A stretch of DNA of 64,000 nt from Orychophragmus violaceus (lineage: Eukaryota > Streptophyta > Magnoliopsida > Brassicales > Brassicaceae), in the NCBI GenBank assembly GCA_030180135.1, contig CM058233.1, positions 109,099,994 to 109,163,993 of the forward strand, written 5' to 3'. Positions 20,279 to 32,874 of this stretch are shown one piece after another (the stretch's first letter is position 1; each line of letters begins with the position of its first letter). The notes beneath the pieces are model-generated. The model was not told where the DNA came from. It did no database searches and saw nothing but the letters and a program-made list of their open reading frames with translations. A program made the position numbers and the translations under genes.

Positions 20279-20292
20279 AAGTTTGGGGGAAT
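20279..20292 (+). other. Polypurine tract of element 1
   Basis: AAGTTTGGGGGAAT directly abuts the TGATATG start of the 3' LTR. This is the expected position of the RNase H-resistant primer for plus-strand synthesis. Confidence 0.85.
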
Positions 20293-21780
20293 TGATATGT
20301 CTATATTTTCATGCATTTAAGTTAGTGTTTGTTCTTGATTCATCTTCTTTTCCTTGTCTTGTTCCCTTCCTTTGTTGTTTCTTTGTGTTGCATTTAGAGT
20401 TTAGGCATCTAGGACTAGGAGTTTGTGTTTTGGTTTGTTTTGGTGTGTTATAGGTTGTTTTTAGGTGCAAAAGGAGTTGATGCGGGAGCTTGGAGCATTG
20501 GGAGATGATGAATTGAGGAAGAGTACAAGACTTGGCCGAGTAGAGTTACTCGCGGTTTGGCTCGCGGCCGAGGAGCAAACCGCGAGAGACGAACAAAACA
20601 GGCCGAGCATCATCGCGGTTTGGCTCGCGGCCGAGGAGCAAACCGCGAGAGCACCCAGTCGCGAGAGTGAATGACTCGCGGTCTAGCTCGCGGTGAAGGA
20701 CAGACCGCGAGGATCGACCGTTTCCAGAGCGTACAACATCGCGGTTTGGCTTGCGGTCTACCCCAAACCGCGAGCCTGCCCAAAATTTGTTGACCGACGA
20801 TGCTTTGACCAATTTCACCCAGTGGATCCGGGTCAACACCCGGTTTGTCCCGGGTTGACCCGGTTCGTGTTACTGTTCATTTATAAGCCAAAAACCCTTA
20901 TTTTTGGGAGGTTAAGCTTGTTTTTGGTTCTAAGTTCTTGTAAGACAAAAGTTTAATATTTTCTTAATCTAAGACTTGTTTTGTTTTGATTCTTCATCTC
21001 TTTTCTTTAATCATACACAAATCATCATGCTTAACATCTTTCTTATGGATTTTGTTGGGCTAAGCATGATTTGTGAGTAGTTTCATTCAAGGATTATGGG
21101 TTAGGTAGATTAGAGCCATTTAGAGTGAATCAAGGATGTTTAAAGCTTATTTATGATTGATCTCACCCTTCTAGATATGCTTAGTGCTAGATTATCCATG
21201 ATCAAGTTAATCTAGATCCTTAGGCTTTTGTTGCACACCAAGTGTTTGATGAAATGCAAGTTAGAGTCTTCTAGGGAATTTTCATATTCTAGCTCATGAG
21301 AATGAATGTTTAGAATGATTATTAGCTTATGGAACTTGATTGTTAATGCTTGCCTTGTCTTATTTCACAAATGAGAATTTGATCTTGAAATGTGATTAGG
21401 GAAAGTGATTAGTACCAAGAAATTGGATTAGTCAATTGTTAGTGTTCCTAGCTTGGGATTTGCTTCTTGATTGATTGTTTAGGCATCCTTGTTAGCTCTA
21501 GATGGTTCTAATCATTGACCTTAGCCCATAAGCCTTGTCTTCTTTATTTGATTATCTTTGTTTGATCTTGATTAGTGATCCTTTGCTTGATTGATTGTTT
21601 AGTCTTTGTTAAATTGTTTAGAATGGTTATGATCTCAGTTTGAACTGGTATAACTTGGCTTTTAAGGTTGGGTGAATTCTTTTTGGTCTTTTTCACTCCC
21701 AAATTGGTTCGATATCTCAAGACTACGCGATCAGCTTGAGGGATTGATACCTCGGGAATTAGACAAAATTCCTGTTATCA
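20293..21780 (+). repeat. Athila element 1, 3' LTR
   Basis: The LTR is 1488 bp and collinear with the 5' LTR without indels. I see one substitution in U3 (ttataggttg versus ttctaggttg) and three within the last 17 bases (agacaaaattcctg versus agattaaattcttg). Its hairpin array is at 20549-20774. Confidence 0.95.
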
Positions 21781-21785
21781 AAAAC
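21781..21785. repeat. Target-site duplication, right (AAAAC)
   Basis: This is an exact copy of 8110-8114, directly following the terminal CA of the 3' LTR. Confidence 0.9.
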
Positions 21786-22285
21786 TACAACATTTTTCAT
21801 GGATACCTATCCGTATATGGACCCTTGTTTTCGATCTATTTGCAAACCCGAAAAAAAAAACTTGTCCGTGAGTTACCTCTCCTTTTGGAGATTTTTATAG
21901 ATCCGGGATACCCCAAATTTTTTTTAAAAAAAAAAGTTGAATCAAATAACTAAACCCGAGTTGAAGTTTAGAAACGTATGGGATTGATATAGAGTACGTT
22001 TTTGTAACAAAAAGAAAAGAAAAGAAAACGAGTGATGGCTTAATTTGTTTCTTATATCAGAAAGAGTTTGAACACAACCAAACATTCAAGACTTTTAAAG
22101 TTTGAGTACGATGATTGAAGTTTAGTGAAAACTATTTATGGAAATATATCATTACACTAGTAGTAAACTAGTAATCACAAACTCAGTAAGGTGGTGCATG
22201 TTAGCAACCCCTGCGCATCATAAAGATAAAACATTCTCTAAACCTTCCTTCTACAACGTTTTAGGAAGATCAAGAATTACTTTTC
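21786..22285. other. Intergenic DNA between element 1 and the AP2/ERF gene
   Basis: This is AT-rich with no coding region. The right part is presumably the 3' UTR of the - strand gene that ends at 22286. Confidence 0.55.
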
Positions 22286-22894
22286 CTAATCGTCATCCGA
22301 AGCTTCCGGGTCGGGTAATTTGTTCAAATCGACCGGTTCCCATGACCCGTTACACCTCTTAAACCCTTCCTTACTACTAGACTCATGTTGACCATCATTA
22401 AGACGATAATCACTATGGTTATGATGATTAACACTATGATCATCATCATCCACGTAATCATGATTATTACCACGTTGATGTTGTTGATGATGATGATGCT
22501 GACGATTCCCTCCCGCCGCTTCTAACGCATCCACTTGCGCTCCAACCTCCGCCGCTTTTCTCCTTATATAAGCCGCCGACATATCTCCACCACCGTTTCC
22601 TCCTCCGCCTGCTACCGTAACGCCGGCTAAAAGCTCCGGGAAGTTAAGCCGAGCAGACGGACCTCGGAGATAGAACACCGCCGTGTCGTAAGCTCTTGCC
22701 GCCGCCTCAGGAGTTGAGTAAGACCCAAGCCAGATCCTTGACCGTTTATTAGGCTCTCTTATCTCCGCCACCCACTTCCCCCACTTCCTCATCCTTATCC
22801 CTTTATAAGGTTTCTCTCTCTTCCTAGTCACCGCCGCCGCCGTAACCGTCGTAGTAGTAGTAACGGCCGCCGTCACTTCCGTCGCTGTCTCCAT
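22286..22894 (-). CDS. RAP2.10: AP2/ERF (DREB A-5) repressor, RAP2.10-like
   Basis: A single-exon transcription factor of 202 aa. The start is METATEV at 22894; the frame upstream has no other ATG. A complete AP2 domain spans about residues 30-87 (PYKGIRMRKWGKWVAEI, RIWLGSYSTPEAAARAYD, ending LRGPSARLNFPELL) and would bind GCC/DRE-type elements. After it come a Gly-rich stretch, MSAAYIRRKAAEVGAQVDAL, a His/Gln/Asp-rich low-complexity region, and a C-terminal EAR repression motif DLNKLP (189-194). The METATEV start and the NLPD-type acidic tail match A. thaliana RAP2.10/DEAR4 better than its paralogue DEAR3, from memory. The gene is therefore a likely repressor in cold or defence responses (family knowledge). 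A TATA-rich stretch lies about 245 bp upstream, near 23140. Confidence 0.92.
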   Translation of the reverse strand: METATEVTAAVTTTTTVTAAAVTRKREKPYKGIRMRKWGKWVAEIREPNKRSRIWLGSYSTPEAAARAYDTAVFYLRGPSARLNFPELLAGVTVAGGGGNGGGDMSAAYIRRKAAEVGAQVDALEAAGGNRQHHHHQQHQRGNNHDYVDDDDHSVNHHNHSDYRLNDGQHESSSKEGFKRCNGSWEPVDLNKLPDPEASDDD

Positions 22895-24554
22895 AAGGGT
22901 TTTCGCCGGAGATTCCAAAATCCACAAAAGAATCAACTTTCTTTCCGATCTAGAAACTTTTACTCAACAGAAGAAGATATGAGATTGACGGCGAAGAGAT
23001 TACATGCGGAGGGAGAGTTGATGAACACGTGGGCCAAGAAGAGATGAGAGGAACACGAAACTACAAAAGAGAAGTTCAAAAATCACCGACACTCATCTCT
23101 TAATAACTTTGGCATATTTATTTTCTTTTCTCTCTATATATATATTCTAAGACAGAGACAACAATCTCATCTTCACTGACAATATATACACACATATAGA
23201 TAAAATAGTATTTATTATATTTTTGTCTTTATTGTTTGGACGGAATTAAAATATTAGTGTTAAATACGATCATGCACCTTATTTTAATAAGCTCGTCGGC
23301 TCTTTCCATTGGACGGTTTTATAATTAATTTCTATAATTAAGCGTTACTATATACAACAAAAATATTTTAATGCGAGATTAAATATACCTCAATTCATAA
23401 TATATTTTGTAAAATTTCTATGCTCTCTAATTGATAAATCCATGATATACCAATCTCATTTCATGTTAGATGCATGTTGCAACTGCATATCTTTACGCTC
23501 CTTTTCTTTTTTTGTGAATATGTCCAATATCTCAGCTCTTTTTTGTTTGTCAACAAATTTTTATATTAAAAGCAAAAAATTGAAATATAGAATATAAACA
23601 TTAAATTGATTAAAACAACTGATGCAACATAACTAAGTAGAAATCATAAACATAACCGATAAACACATAAATAACATTAAAGTTCTAACTGGTGATCATC
23701 TGAAAAACAATGGGAATGAATAGGAAAAGAAGAAACAAAATAATAAGAATTATTGTTTCTTCCCAAATTTGTTGAGGACTAGTTTTACTGTATAGTTCTC
23801 TACGAAAGAAAAAATAAGAAGAAATCATGTGAAAAATATTATTTATAAATAGTATATTTTTAAAAAAATGAAAATAATTTATTGTACCTCTTTATTCTCT
23901 TGGTCACCAGTTAGAGCACGATACAATTTGAAATAAAGACATCCACCTAGTTTAATGAAATGATGTCTTGCAAAAATAAATTTACATTTGGTGATACGTT
24001 ACTTTTTCATTTTTTCTCTAAATGAACTTACGTTATACAAACTTAAATACAGCTTTAGTTATATGTTGGACTATATAGCTGAAAATGTCAAATCGTCAAT
24101 AAATTAGAAAACTATTAACCAAAGACAAAATTAAAATACAAGTAAACAGAGGATATTTATTGATTGCATGAAATAGGAATAGTATTGATATGTAGGGAGG
24201 TGGGTCGTTGTTGTGGAATTTTGGAAACAATAATATATGGGGTTTTTAATTTAAATTATAGTATAGGTTGTAAAAATTATACAGAAATGTTCAAGCAATA
24301 ATACGATTAATAATTTACCTTATTTATTGCTTTGTTGCATTAAAATATTAAATAGGGAAGAGGCGGTAGTGACACGCGTGCTCTCCTTCTGTTCTTGGGA
24401 CAAACTAGTGGGATTTCTGAGGTGCTTTGTCTCTTCTTTTCCTATGTTTTACTATTAATTTACTTATTTTACAATTTTGATATTTATTCAAAAATATATT
24501 ATAAAAATTAAATAGTTATTGCGATCACTAAATAAATATGAAATGAAACATTTT

Positions 24555-24745
24555 ATTTTTAGGACTGACTATAATCTGTTGCATACCAATTTTATTTGCT
24601 TACAAAATAATTTGCATTTGATATGCATAAAACTTTTTTTTTACTAGTGTAAACCAAAAATGTGAATGGTATAAAAATGCGGTTTTTGTTATTCATGAAT
24701 TAATCTATCTCGACCGTAATTACTATTCAAAACTAGATTTTTATA
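24555..24745. repeat. Dispersed repeat family A, copy 1
   Basis: It shares the ordered words 'tttttaggactgactataatctgttgca', 'acaaaata', 'aaatttg' and 'taatc...gaccgt...actattcaaa' with 29828-30045 and 37190-37385. The copies are diverged. No terminal inverted repeats were identified. Confidence 0.5.
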
Positions 24746-26194
24746 GCATCTATCTACAATAATTTTAAATTATAAATATGAATTTATGTAGTAATTATTG
24801 ATATAACATCCCTTTCTACCACTTATTGTTTTTTCTTGTTACCATATGAAACTTACTAAATTTTCCCCAAATTTTCTAAAATTGTGGTTATGATTAAATT
24901 TCGAAACTTCGTGTGGTGAGCGGTGATCCAACCTTAAAGCGTTAATTAGTTCAACTGAAACAGGTCGTAATCTGAATTTTATTTGTGAGCATTATCTAAA
25001 TTATTGCAAACAACAAAGTTTTTTTATTTTTAAAAAATATCAAAATGAAGAAGGTTTTAGGTCGGTGGGCATTGTATATGGCGTTTGGAAATAGACGTTC
25101 CATCCACGTTATTTATTATAATGCCCTTCTGAATATAGTCCTTTGACGTTGGGGTTTAAGGCCATAATCGTCATTCATAGTGGGATATTTATACTTGACA
25201 ACATTGTAAAGCTAGTTTTGTGATAATTAATTTCAAATGAAAACTAATTCTTTGGAAACATCTTAATCTTATTTGGAGTCTAATGCATCACACATTAATA
25301 ATAAAATTATAGCACCAAACTAATCAAACAAAGTTTTGTCATAATTTCACATTTTTGAAAACTTGAATGGGTTGTATTTTTTGATATATTTTATCAGCTG
25401 ATCCGATCAGCTCCGATAGGAACGTACTGAAATGTTATATAGTAGACTAATTACCATATTGCTATTCCGAATTTGAAATATTTTCCGACTAATGCAAAGG
25501 ATAACCAGTTCACCTATTATTAAAATATCAAATAAATTGTTTGTCCAAACTCAAACTCCCCAACATATCTTGAATGCGTTGTATATGGACTGTTCTATTG
25601 GAACCATGTGTGTTTGCATTTTAGATTACTTTACTTGTTTTTCTAAGTGTCAATGCAGTTGTTTACTGATAATGATCTTATAATTTAATTTAAATATATT
25701 GATTTGGATATATGTGTTTCAAATCAAATATGTGGTTGGGGTTTTAAATGCATATTTATATATTTATTTTGTCGTCAAACAATATTGAATGTTTAAAATC
25801 AGAAATTTCTAAACGGGTTGAATTTTCTCAGCTTCAATATTTTACATCATATTTTCGTGTACATATAATTAATATGGCATCAAAAACCTTTTACGTGTAA
25901 GTATGTCATAGGATGGCTTGGATTCCTATCCAAAAATCCAATAATAGAAAGTAGCTCATGCGGAAAAGCTTCAATGAGAGACGTACGCGTCGGTCCATAC
26001 TGTACGTTAATATTATGTGACCGACATTTGATTAACTTTTTATGTGACCGACATTGAGGTCATGACAAACGTAAATCGTAATGGTTTTAGATTGAATAAT
26101 ATATAAAGCCATTATGTACACCATAATAACTTATTTTTGCTAGTATTATTTCATATAACTGTGACTAAGAGAGTGTCCACAACGCTAACACAAT

Positions 26195-26300
26195 ACATCT
26201 CTAACCTTATGATTCATAAAGTTATGAACTAATTACATTTGTATATTTCTGGTCTTCGAAAAAGAGCATCGGTTCAAATCCCACTTCTGACAAATTTATG
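26195..26300. repeat. Possible SINE/tRNA-derived fragment
   Basis: catcGGTTCAAATCCCac at about 26270 matches the Pol III B-box consensus. An A-box-like gtcttcg region lies upstream but at uncertain spacing. No poly(A) tail or duplication was identified. This is weak evidence. Confidence 0.25.
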
Positions 26301-28096
26301 TTGACAAAAAACTATATTTGTATATGTATATTTTCTTTTTTACTTGTAGTTTGTCCATGACCTGAAAACATATTCTTTTTATACGTCTCAAACTTAGGTT
26401 ATTGTTTAAAATAAATTGATATTTTGTATTTGTTTCGTATGATATTTTAGTTTAACTTCTATAACATATTACTAGTTTATACAACATGTTTCGGCTATAA
26501 AGTAGATACAGTATATTTTCCCTTTCCCACTTTCTCATATCAAATTAACAATCGTTAAGTTTTGCACACTTTACATATTTCTGTTTACATTTGTATTTGT
26601 ATAGATTATTGTCTTTTATTTTATCATTTATAATCTGCCACTTGTTAATTGTTTATTGCTTAAAAGAGATGATGTATGACATTTCTTATATATTATCTCT
26701 AGTGACTTTTTTGTCTTCTTCTTTTTCTTTCATTTTTACGTTTTTATTTTATATTATAATTAATTTTCCTATTTCCAAGTATATAGCCACCAATCATATA
26801 TTTATATCCTATACAATTATTCATCTATTAGTTCTGTTGAATATAAATGTGGATACTTTTGTTTGTGTCGGTGTAGCATCCGACTACTTCTGAAAGAAAT
26901 ATTCAATAGTTAGTTTTTTGTAGCAACAATCAATAATTTGTTGGATCAAAATATATATACTAAAAGCTTGTATATAAATCCGTTTTTTACATAGTAAAGC
27001 ATTTTTTTTATCTCAATATAATAAGATAAAATAAAGACAGGCTTGACAAACGCCTTTAACTACTCAAAGTCATCCAGACTAAACTGTTTCACATTCACTA
27101 TGCTAACAAGTATGATTAGTGAACAAAAACGAAATGATAATTTTAACGGTAAACAGTTAAAAAATAATGCAAAAAAGTAAAAATAAATGGTTAGAGAATA
27201 AACGGTTAGAAAAAGCGATATAAAAAGCTGAAAGAAAAAATTTACGATTGATTTTGCTACCATTTTCATAATTGATAATCATCAAAACAGTAACATTAAT
27301 GGGATACAAATCAAACCCAATGTCTTCATCTACAAATATAGATACTTTTTCATCGACAAATATTTACTAAGCGTAGTTATAATGTTTCTGTTGTTGATTA
27401 CTCAATACACCGTTATCACAATGCAGTTAACATCATTTTTCATTTCTTTTCTGGATGCTAATGAATAGTCAACGTTTGTTTTCATATGATCATAATTAAG
27501 CGTATATCGTATAAATAATAACGCAGTGGAGATTAGCTGTGAACTGGTTGGCACATGAACGTGCCAATTACCCAAAATTCAAAACTTTATTTTATCTTTT
27601 GGGAGACATACAACAAAAGCAAACCCTTGAATCGATAAGGGGCCACAAAACATATTTAGTTTATGTACCTTATTGATCGTCCCAATTGGTCGTATAAACC
27701 CTAACAATTTCGTAATAGATGTAGACATATATAATGGATGTGGACAGCCGACCTCGAGCATAAGCCAGGTAAGCGACGGATTAGGGCATCCGACTAAAAA
27801 GAGCATTTTTATAAATTTTTCTTCACTAGTATATATTAAAAAGGGCATTTTAAATATATTTTTCATAATATAGACATTTTTAAATATAATTTTATTAAGA
27901 TATTTAAATAAAATTTTGAAAAATAATTATATTAAATAATATTTTAGTTCTGAATAGGACATCCAGAAATATTGGACCGGCACCGTGGATGTGTTTAGAA
28001 AGTTAAAAGAACACTTGTGCTTTTTCTCTCGATTTGGATTCATTTATGCTTAAGCAATTTGCCTCTATTTTACCCGATGCACGTAGTAAATACTAG

Positions 28097-28445
28097 CTTA
28101 AATAGCACTGATACAAGTAAAAGAATAAAAATCAGATACGGAAAAGGGGACGGAAAATGGCAGAGTAAAAATTTTGTTGATACGGGTATATAGGATATGT
28201 TAAAAAAGAAATATAAACATATACATATACATATAACCATAAAAAAAATCACATTTAAATTTCAACATAACAAACTAGAAAATCTTTTACTTTAATATGA
28301 GACATTAATTTTGAAATTTAACCGTGTAAAAAACGTTCTAAAATCTTTCTTTCTTTTTTTTGATTATTTTTTCTATCTTATTTTTTGGAGAAATTTCCAA
28401 ATTATCCTTAAATTTTTCTGTTTCCGAAACATTTCCGATACAGAG
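28097..28445 (-). repeat. Dispersed repeat family B, intergenic copy
   Basis: Its reverse complement runs from ctgtatcggaaatgtttcgga to gtatcagtgctattt and is collinear over about 300 bp with 32236-32510 in IRX14 intron 2. Shared words include acggttaa, tttcaaaatta and tgccattttc. The sequence looks like a non-autonomous transposon. Confidence 0.6.
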
Positions 28446-29827
28446 ATGACATACATTTCAAAATACCCGTGCATCATATTATTACTAGCTATAAATCATT
28501 TTATAAAACGTGGTGTTACATATGAACCTAAAGGCATGCAATTATTTCAGCTAAGACAATGGACATTTTTAGGTTAAAAATGTATTTATCAGTTTTATTA
28601 GTATATAAATTAATAAATGCCTCGGTCGCAATTTACGGCAAATAATAATTTAGACATAGACATTCAGGTATCCGTTCGGGTTTAATATTTCGGTTCTGAA
28701 AATTTTGTCTAGATTTAGCATAGACAAAGTAAAATATTAATTTGCGATTTCCATTCACTACTACTAGTGAGCCGAGCGTCTCCGCATCTAAAGCCTAAAG
28801 AGGCAAATGAAACTATGCAAAGTGTAAAAACGTCATGGAACTGTTAAAGTGAAGAAAGGTCAAACCGCACATGTGAAAATTAATACGACTCGTGAGTTGC
28901 TAAAGGGAGGTGTAATTTTAAATTAATTTTCTTTTGTATATAATTTTACTACAGTGTTTGTTAAAAACAATTATTGGATCTGCGTTTGTCAAGATCGTAG
29001 GTAAAGTAACATTTATATTGTCCAAAATCTGGTTATTCGGCGTTTCACTATTTAATTATTACATGCGACAACTGCATTATTGAACCTACATCGTTGACTT
29101 TGTTATACACCTGCATTGTATTCCTATAAATATAAAACTCAACACCATCTCCCTAGCTTGATTTTTAAACAATTTGTATCTTTATGTCCTTATGAAACAT
29201 ATGATAAACAAGATTATCTTCCTTATAATTAGTGATATTGCAAGAATGGACCTGATCTTGAGTTCTTGAGAATTTTTTAAAAGTTTGAGCTAGCTTTAGT
29301 CTGGTTTCTAAAAACTCAACTATGTAGCCGGTAGATGATCATGTTGAATTTATCATATTTCATATATATCTGAGAATAATTGTTGATTCCGTATAACAAG
29401 TCGGTTTCATTACAGGAATGTATTCATACTTGCATGAACTGAAAGTATTTGCATGTATTAATTAGTGATTAGAGAACCAACTCTACAATCTCGGAGAAAT
29501 CTATTATACATGCTGGCCCAATATGCAACAATCGAGAATGTTAATGGGCCTATCATGGGTCATGTTTTCTCTTGTAATCATGAATCTCGATAGCAACTAT
29601 GGCCCAGTAAAATTAGAGGGTGTGTTTCTTGGAATGGACATTGGCAAGACACTTTGGTGACGCAGAGTTGTCATGTGTTTATGCTTTGTGTGCAAGTGAA
29701 AACGAACCGATATCAGTCTCAAAAACTTCTCCACCAACCGGTTTAGGTATTGCCTTCAAAGTTCAAACACTCATTTTGAATAGTAACTGTGGTCGGGTCA
29801 GACAAAATCAACTGTAAACTAAAATAA

Positions 29828-30045
29828 TTTATTTTTTAGGATAGACACAATCTGTTGCAGACCAAATTTGTTTTTTCACAAAATAGTCCATATTTGATCT
29901 ACAACAAACTTCTTTGATTATTTTATATACGCGGTGAATTTGATCAAAAATTGTAAATAGTAAAAAAAAACGATGTTGACCATTTAAAAACTAATCCACA
30001 CTGATCGTGGTTAGTGGTTACCATTCAAAGCTGCAAACAAACCGA
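29828..30045. repeat. Dispersed repeat family A, copy 2
   Basis: 'tttttaggatagacacaatctgttgca', 'ttcacaaaatag', 'gatctacaacaa' and 'gtaaatagtaaa' align in order with the copy at 37190-37385 and, less well, with 24555-24745. Confidence 0.5.
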
Positions 30046-30616
30046 GATCAATCCCTAAACCAAAATCCTCCAAAACTTGTCTCATTGACTCGTGTTTCCC
30101 GGACCAAACTATAATGACATGACTTGTATGTCATTATTATGGGCCTTTCCTAACAGCCCATTAGACAAACCGTAATTAATCATTTGGTTTCTCTTTCCCC
30201 ATATCAATATGCATTCCACAAAACACATTATTATGTGACATTTAATTAACGTTTTAATACCCGAAACTGCCACAAAATTAGTAGTTATTATTACCATAAA
30301 ACAAAATTAACTTCAATAGATAGAGACATACATGGGAAAATAAAGACCCTAATTTCACTCAATTCAATAGATAATTAAAGCTTAAACATCCCAATAATCA
30401 ACCAACACGTGTCCATCATTGTCTCTTTCCCTCTGCTTTCCTTTGAGCTTCGATGGCTTTGTATCGAAGCATCAAAGATGGTGAGAAAGCAAGAAACGAA
30501 AGCGATAATCGAACTGATTAACATCGTGAAATCGAAGTAATCTTCGTCCTTAATCAGATCCTTTTAGCAGCTGACAAAGAAGGAAGAGAGTTGAAAAGAG
30601 GTCAACGAAAGAGAAT

Positions 30617-32874
30617 ATGAAGCTCTTAAACCGCCGGAATAACAGCTTCAGATCTCCGGCGACGCTAGATTCTTCCGTTGACAGCTCCGGGAAGTCTTTG
30701 TTTTGGCTCGTTTTGCACTGTCTTTGCTGCTTGATTAGCTTAGTCCTCGGATTTCGATTCTCGAGATTGGTTTTCTTCTTCATCTTCTCTACTTCTTCAA
30801 CGAATCTCTACTCTGCTCCGTTTCTTCCTGAGTTGCCTCTCAAGCACACAATCGGCCGGAATCTGAATCCCTTAATCGGAGTTAACGACACGGTGGGGAA
30901 GAGCTCGCGTGTTGTTGTTGGGAGACACGGGATCCGGATCCGTCCTTGGCCACATCCGGATCCTGTTGAGGTGATGAAAGCTCATCAGATTATCGAGAGG
31001 GTGCAGAAGGAGCAGAAGACGGTGTTCGGGATGAAGAGTAGTAAGACTGTCATCGCTGTGACGCCGACTTACGTCAGGACTTTCCAGGCGTTGCATTTGA
31101 CTGGTGTGATGCATTCTTTGATGCTTGTACCTTACGATGTGGTTTGGATCGTGGTTGAAGCTGGTGGTGTGAGTAATGAAACCAGCTCCATCATTGCTAA
31201 GTCAGGGGTTAGGACGATTCATGTTGGGTTTGATCAGAGAATGCCTAATACTTGGGAAGATCGTAGTAAACTAGAGGTGAAGATGAGACTTCAAGCTTTG
31301 AGGTAAGTCTAATGCTTTGTGTCACTTTGTTTGCTTAGTTGAGGTGAAAGTAATGTTCTTGTTTTTGTGTGTTGATTAGAGTTGTTAAGGAAGAGAAGCT
31401 TGATGGGGTTGTGATGTTTGCGGATGATAGTAACATGCATAGTATGGAGTTCTTTGATGAAATACAGAATGTGAAGTGGTTTGGTGCTGTTTCTGTTGGA
31501 ATCTTGGCTCATTCTGGCAATGCAGAAGAGATGGTTAAGAGAAGAGAGATGGAGGAGAAGGTTGATGACTCTTCGTTACCAGTACAAGGTCCTGCGTGTA
31601 ACTCAACCGATAAGTTAATTGGTTGGCATATGTTCAATACATTGCCATATGCGGGTAAGAGTGCGGTTTATATAGACGATGTTGCTGCGGTTTTACCTCA
31701 AAAACTAGAGTGGTCTGGATTTGTGTTGAACTCGAGAATACTTTGGGATGAAGCTGAGAATAAGCCAGAATGGGTTAAGGACTTTGGGTTGTTGAATGAA
31801 GGTGTGGAGAGTCCTTTGTCTTTATTGAATGATCCTTCAATGGTGGAGCCTCTTGGAAGCTGTGGAAGACAGGTTCTGCTATGGTGGCTTCGTGTTGAAG
31901 CTCGGGCTGATAGCAAATTCCCTTCTGGGTATGCCTTCTTGCCCTAGATATAGTCACATACATAAATCATTTTGTGATCTTATTGAAGAGTGGATAGGCA
32001 TTAGGAAGCAAGTTCAAAATAGGAATTAGTTAGTGAGTATTGACTAGTATCATGTTTTAGTTGGTAGTGTAAAAACCTAATCTTTACCAACCCCATAGTC
32101 CGGAAAAGTTTCCTCATTAGTTGATAAGTGCTCATGTTGAATTGATCAGTTCTTGGAAAATCTGTAGATCTCATTGAATGTGTGTCTTGAGTCAGAACCT
32201 ATGATGTACGGATACTTCTAAATGTATGCCATCCCTGTATCGGAAATGTTTCGGAGACGGAGAAACTTGGGGAGGACGAGGAAACTTTTCCGAGAAAAAT
32301 GAGATTTTAGGTTATTTTTAGACGGTTAACTTTCAAAATTAGTATCTCATATAAAATTAAAGTACTCTCTAGTTAGTTAGTTGAAATTTAAGTGTATGTA
32401 TATATATGTTTCTTAACATATTTGGCCGTGCCGTACCGTATCTATAAATTTTAACCTTGCCATTTTCTGTCCAATTTCCTACCCGTATCAGTGCTATTTA
32501 GGTCAGAACAATCTAAAGACTAATGTTTAGATTGTGTTTGATGAGAAGATCTCTTGGTGTAGTGTAAATGTTTGATTTTGTTTCTCTTTTTCTTGTTCTA
32601 TGAGTGCAGATGGATAATTGATCCTCCGTTAGAGATCACAGTGGCTGCTAAACGTACTCCATGGCCGGAGTTTCTTCCTGAGCCACCAACTAAAAAGAGA
32701 GATCAAATGCCATTACCCCATGGCAACAATGTGGTGGTGATACCAAAGCAGCAACAACATTCAAGCAAAATCAGAAAACCGAAACGCCGAAGTAAGAGAA
32801 GTAAACACGAACCTAGACCAACCGATACAACAACAACACAAGTTTCTTCTTCTAAGCATCAAGAAAGAAAGTGA
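30617..32874 (+). CDS. IRX14: IRX14, GT43 xylan glycosyltransferase (3 exons, 499 aa)
   Basis: Exons are 30617-31302, 31380-31928 and 32610-32874. All junctions are GT-AG and the joined frame is open. The product is a Golgi type II membrane protein: Ser/Arg-rich cytosolic N-terminus, membrane anchor at about residues 27-57, and a GT43 catalytic region with VIAVTPTYVRTFQALHL, the metal/nucleotide-binding ADDSN (243-247), GWHMFNTLPYAGKSAVYIDD and LGSCGRQVLLWWLRVEARAD. The tail is Lys/Arg-rich. IRX14 works with IRX9 and IRX10 in elongating the xylan backbone of secondary walls (established in A. thaliana). The N-terminus is slightly shorter than I recall for A. thaliana (starts MKLLNRRNN). Intron 2 (681 bp) holds a transposon-like repeat (32236-32510). 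Confidence 0.93.
32236..32510 (+). repeat. Dispersed repeat family B, copy inside IRX14 intron 2
   Basis: It starts ctgtatcggaaatgtttcgg and ends gtatcagtgctatttagg. It is inverted relative to the copy at 28097-28445. It accounts for much of the intron length and does not touch the splice sites. Confidence 0.6.

Larger units (their letters stand above)
18687..20292 (+). other. Non-coding tail of element 1 with repeated polypurine tracts
   Basis: No ORF of note is present. An A-run at 18890-18906 and a purine-rich block (about 19480-19740) stand out. Two copies of AAGTTTGGGGGAGAGA (18792-18807, 19452-19467) match the core of the polypurine tract next to the 3' LTR. Element 2 keeps the same layout at 51604-53206. 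Confidence 0.65.
8115..21780 (+). mobile_element. Complete Athila-type Ty3/gypsy LTR retrotransposon (element 1)
   Basis: The 13.7-kb element is bounded by 1488-bp LTRs (TGATATG...TTATCA) and an AAAAC target duplication. Order: 5' LTR, tRNA-Asp-type primer site, uninterrupted gag-pol, GC-rich hairpin array, UTR-like segment with intron, ATHILA ORF-1, a 1.6-kb non-coding tail with polypurine tracts, 3' LTR. Long LTRs, the tRNA-Asp primer site and an extra ORF after pol are characteristic of the Athila lineage. Reading both LTRs by eye I find only four differences, three of them in the last 17 bases. The insertion is therefore young, and nothing visible would make it non-autonomous. Confidence 0.95.
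22895..30616. other. 7.7-kb AT-rich intergenic region, no gene recognised
   Basis: This is the shared 5' flank of the divergent RAP2.10-like (-) and IRX14 (+) genes. I find only short, hydrophobic, AT-driven open frames with no family resemblance. Recognisable pieces are two copies of a dispersed repeat (24555-24745, 29828-30045), a SINE-like B-box region (about 26195-26300) and one copy of the repeat that also sits in IRX14 intron 2 (28097-28445). Confidence 0.6.

Noticed and set aside
22286..22894. Assignment as DEAR3 (chromosome 2 paralogue)
   Set aside because: The METATEV start, the post-AP2 Gly-rich and His-rich stretch, and the neighbouring IRX14 and CBSX1 relic fit RAP2.10 better. 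The distinction rests on memory.
26591..26893. 100-codon hydrophobic frame
   Set aside because: It consists of AT-rich Phe/Ile/Leu/Ser codons typical of random intergenic DNA, with no motif and no splice or promoter context.
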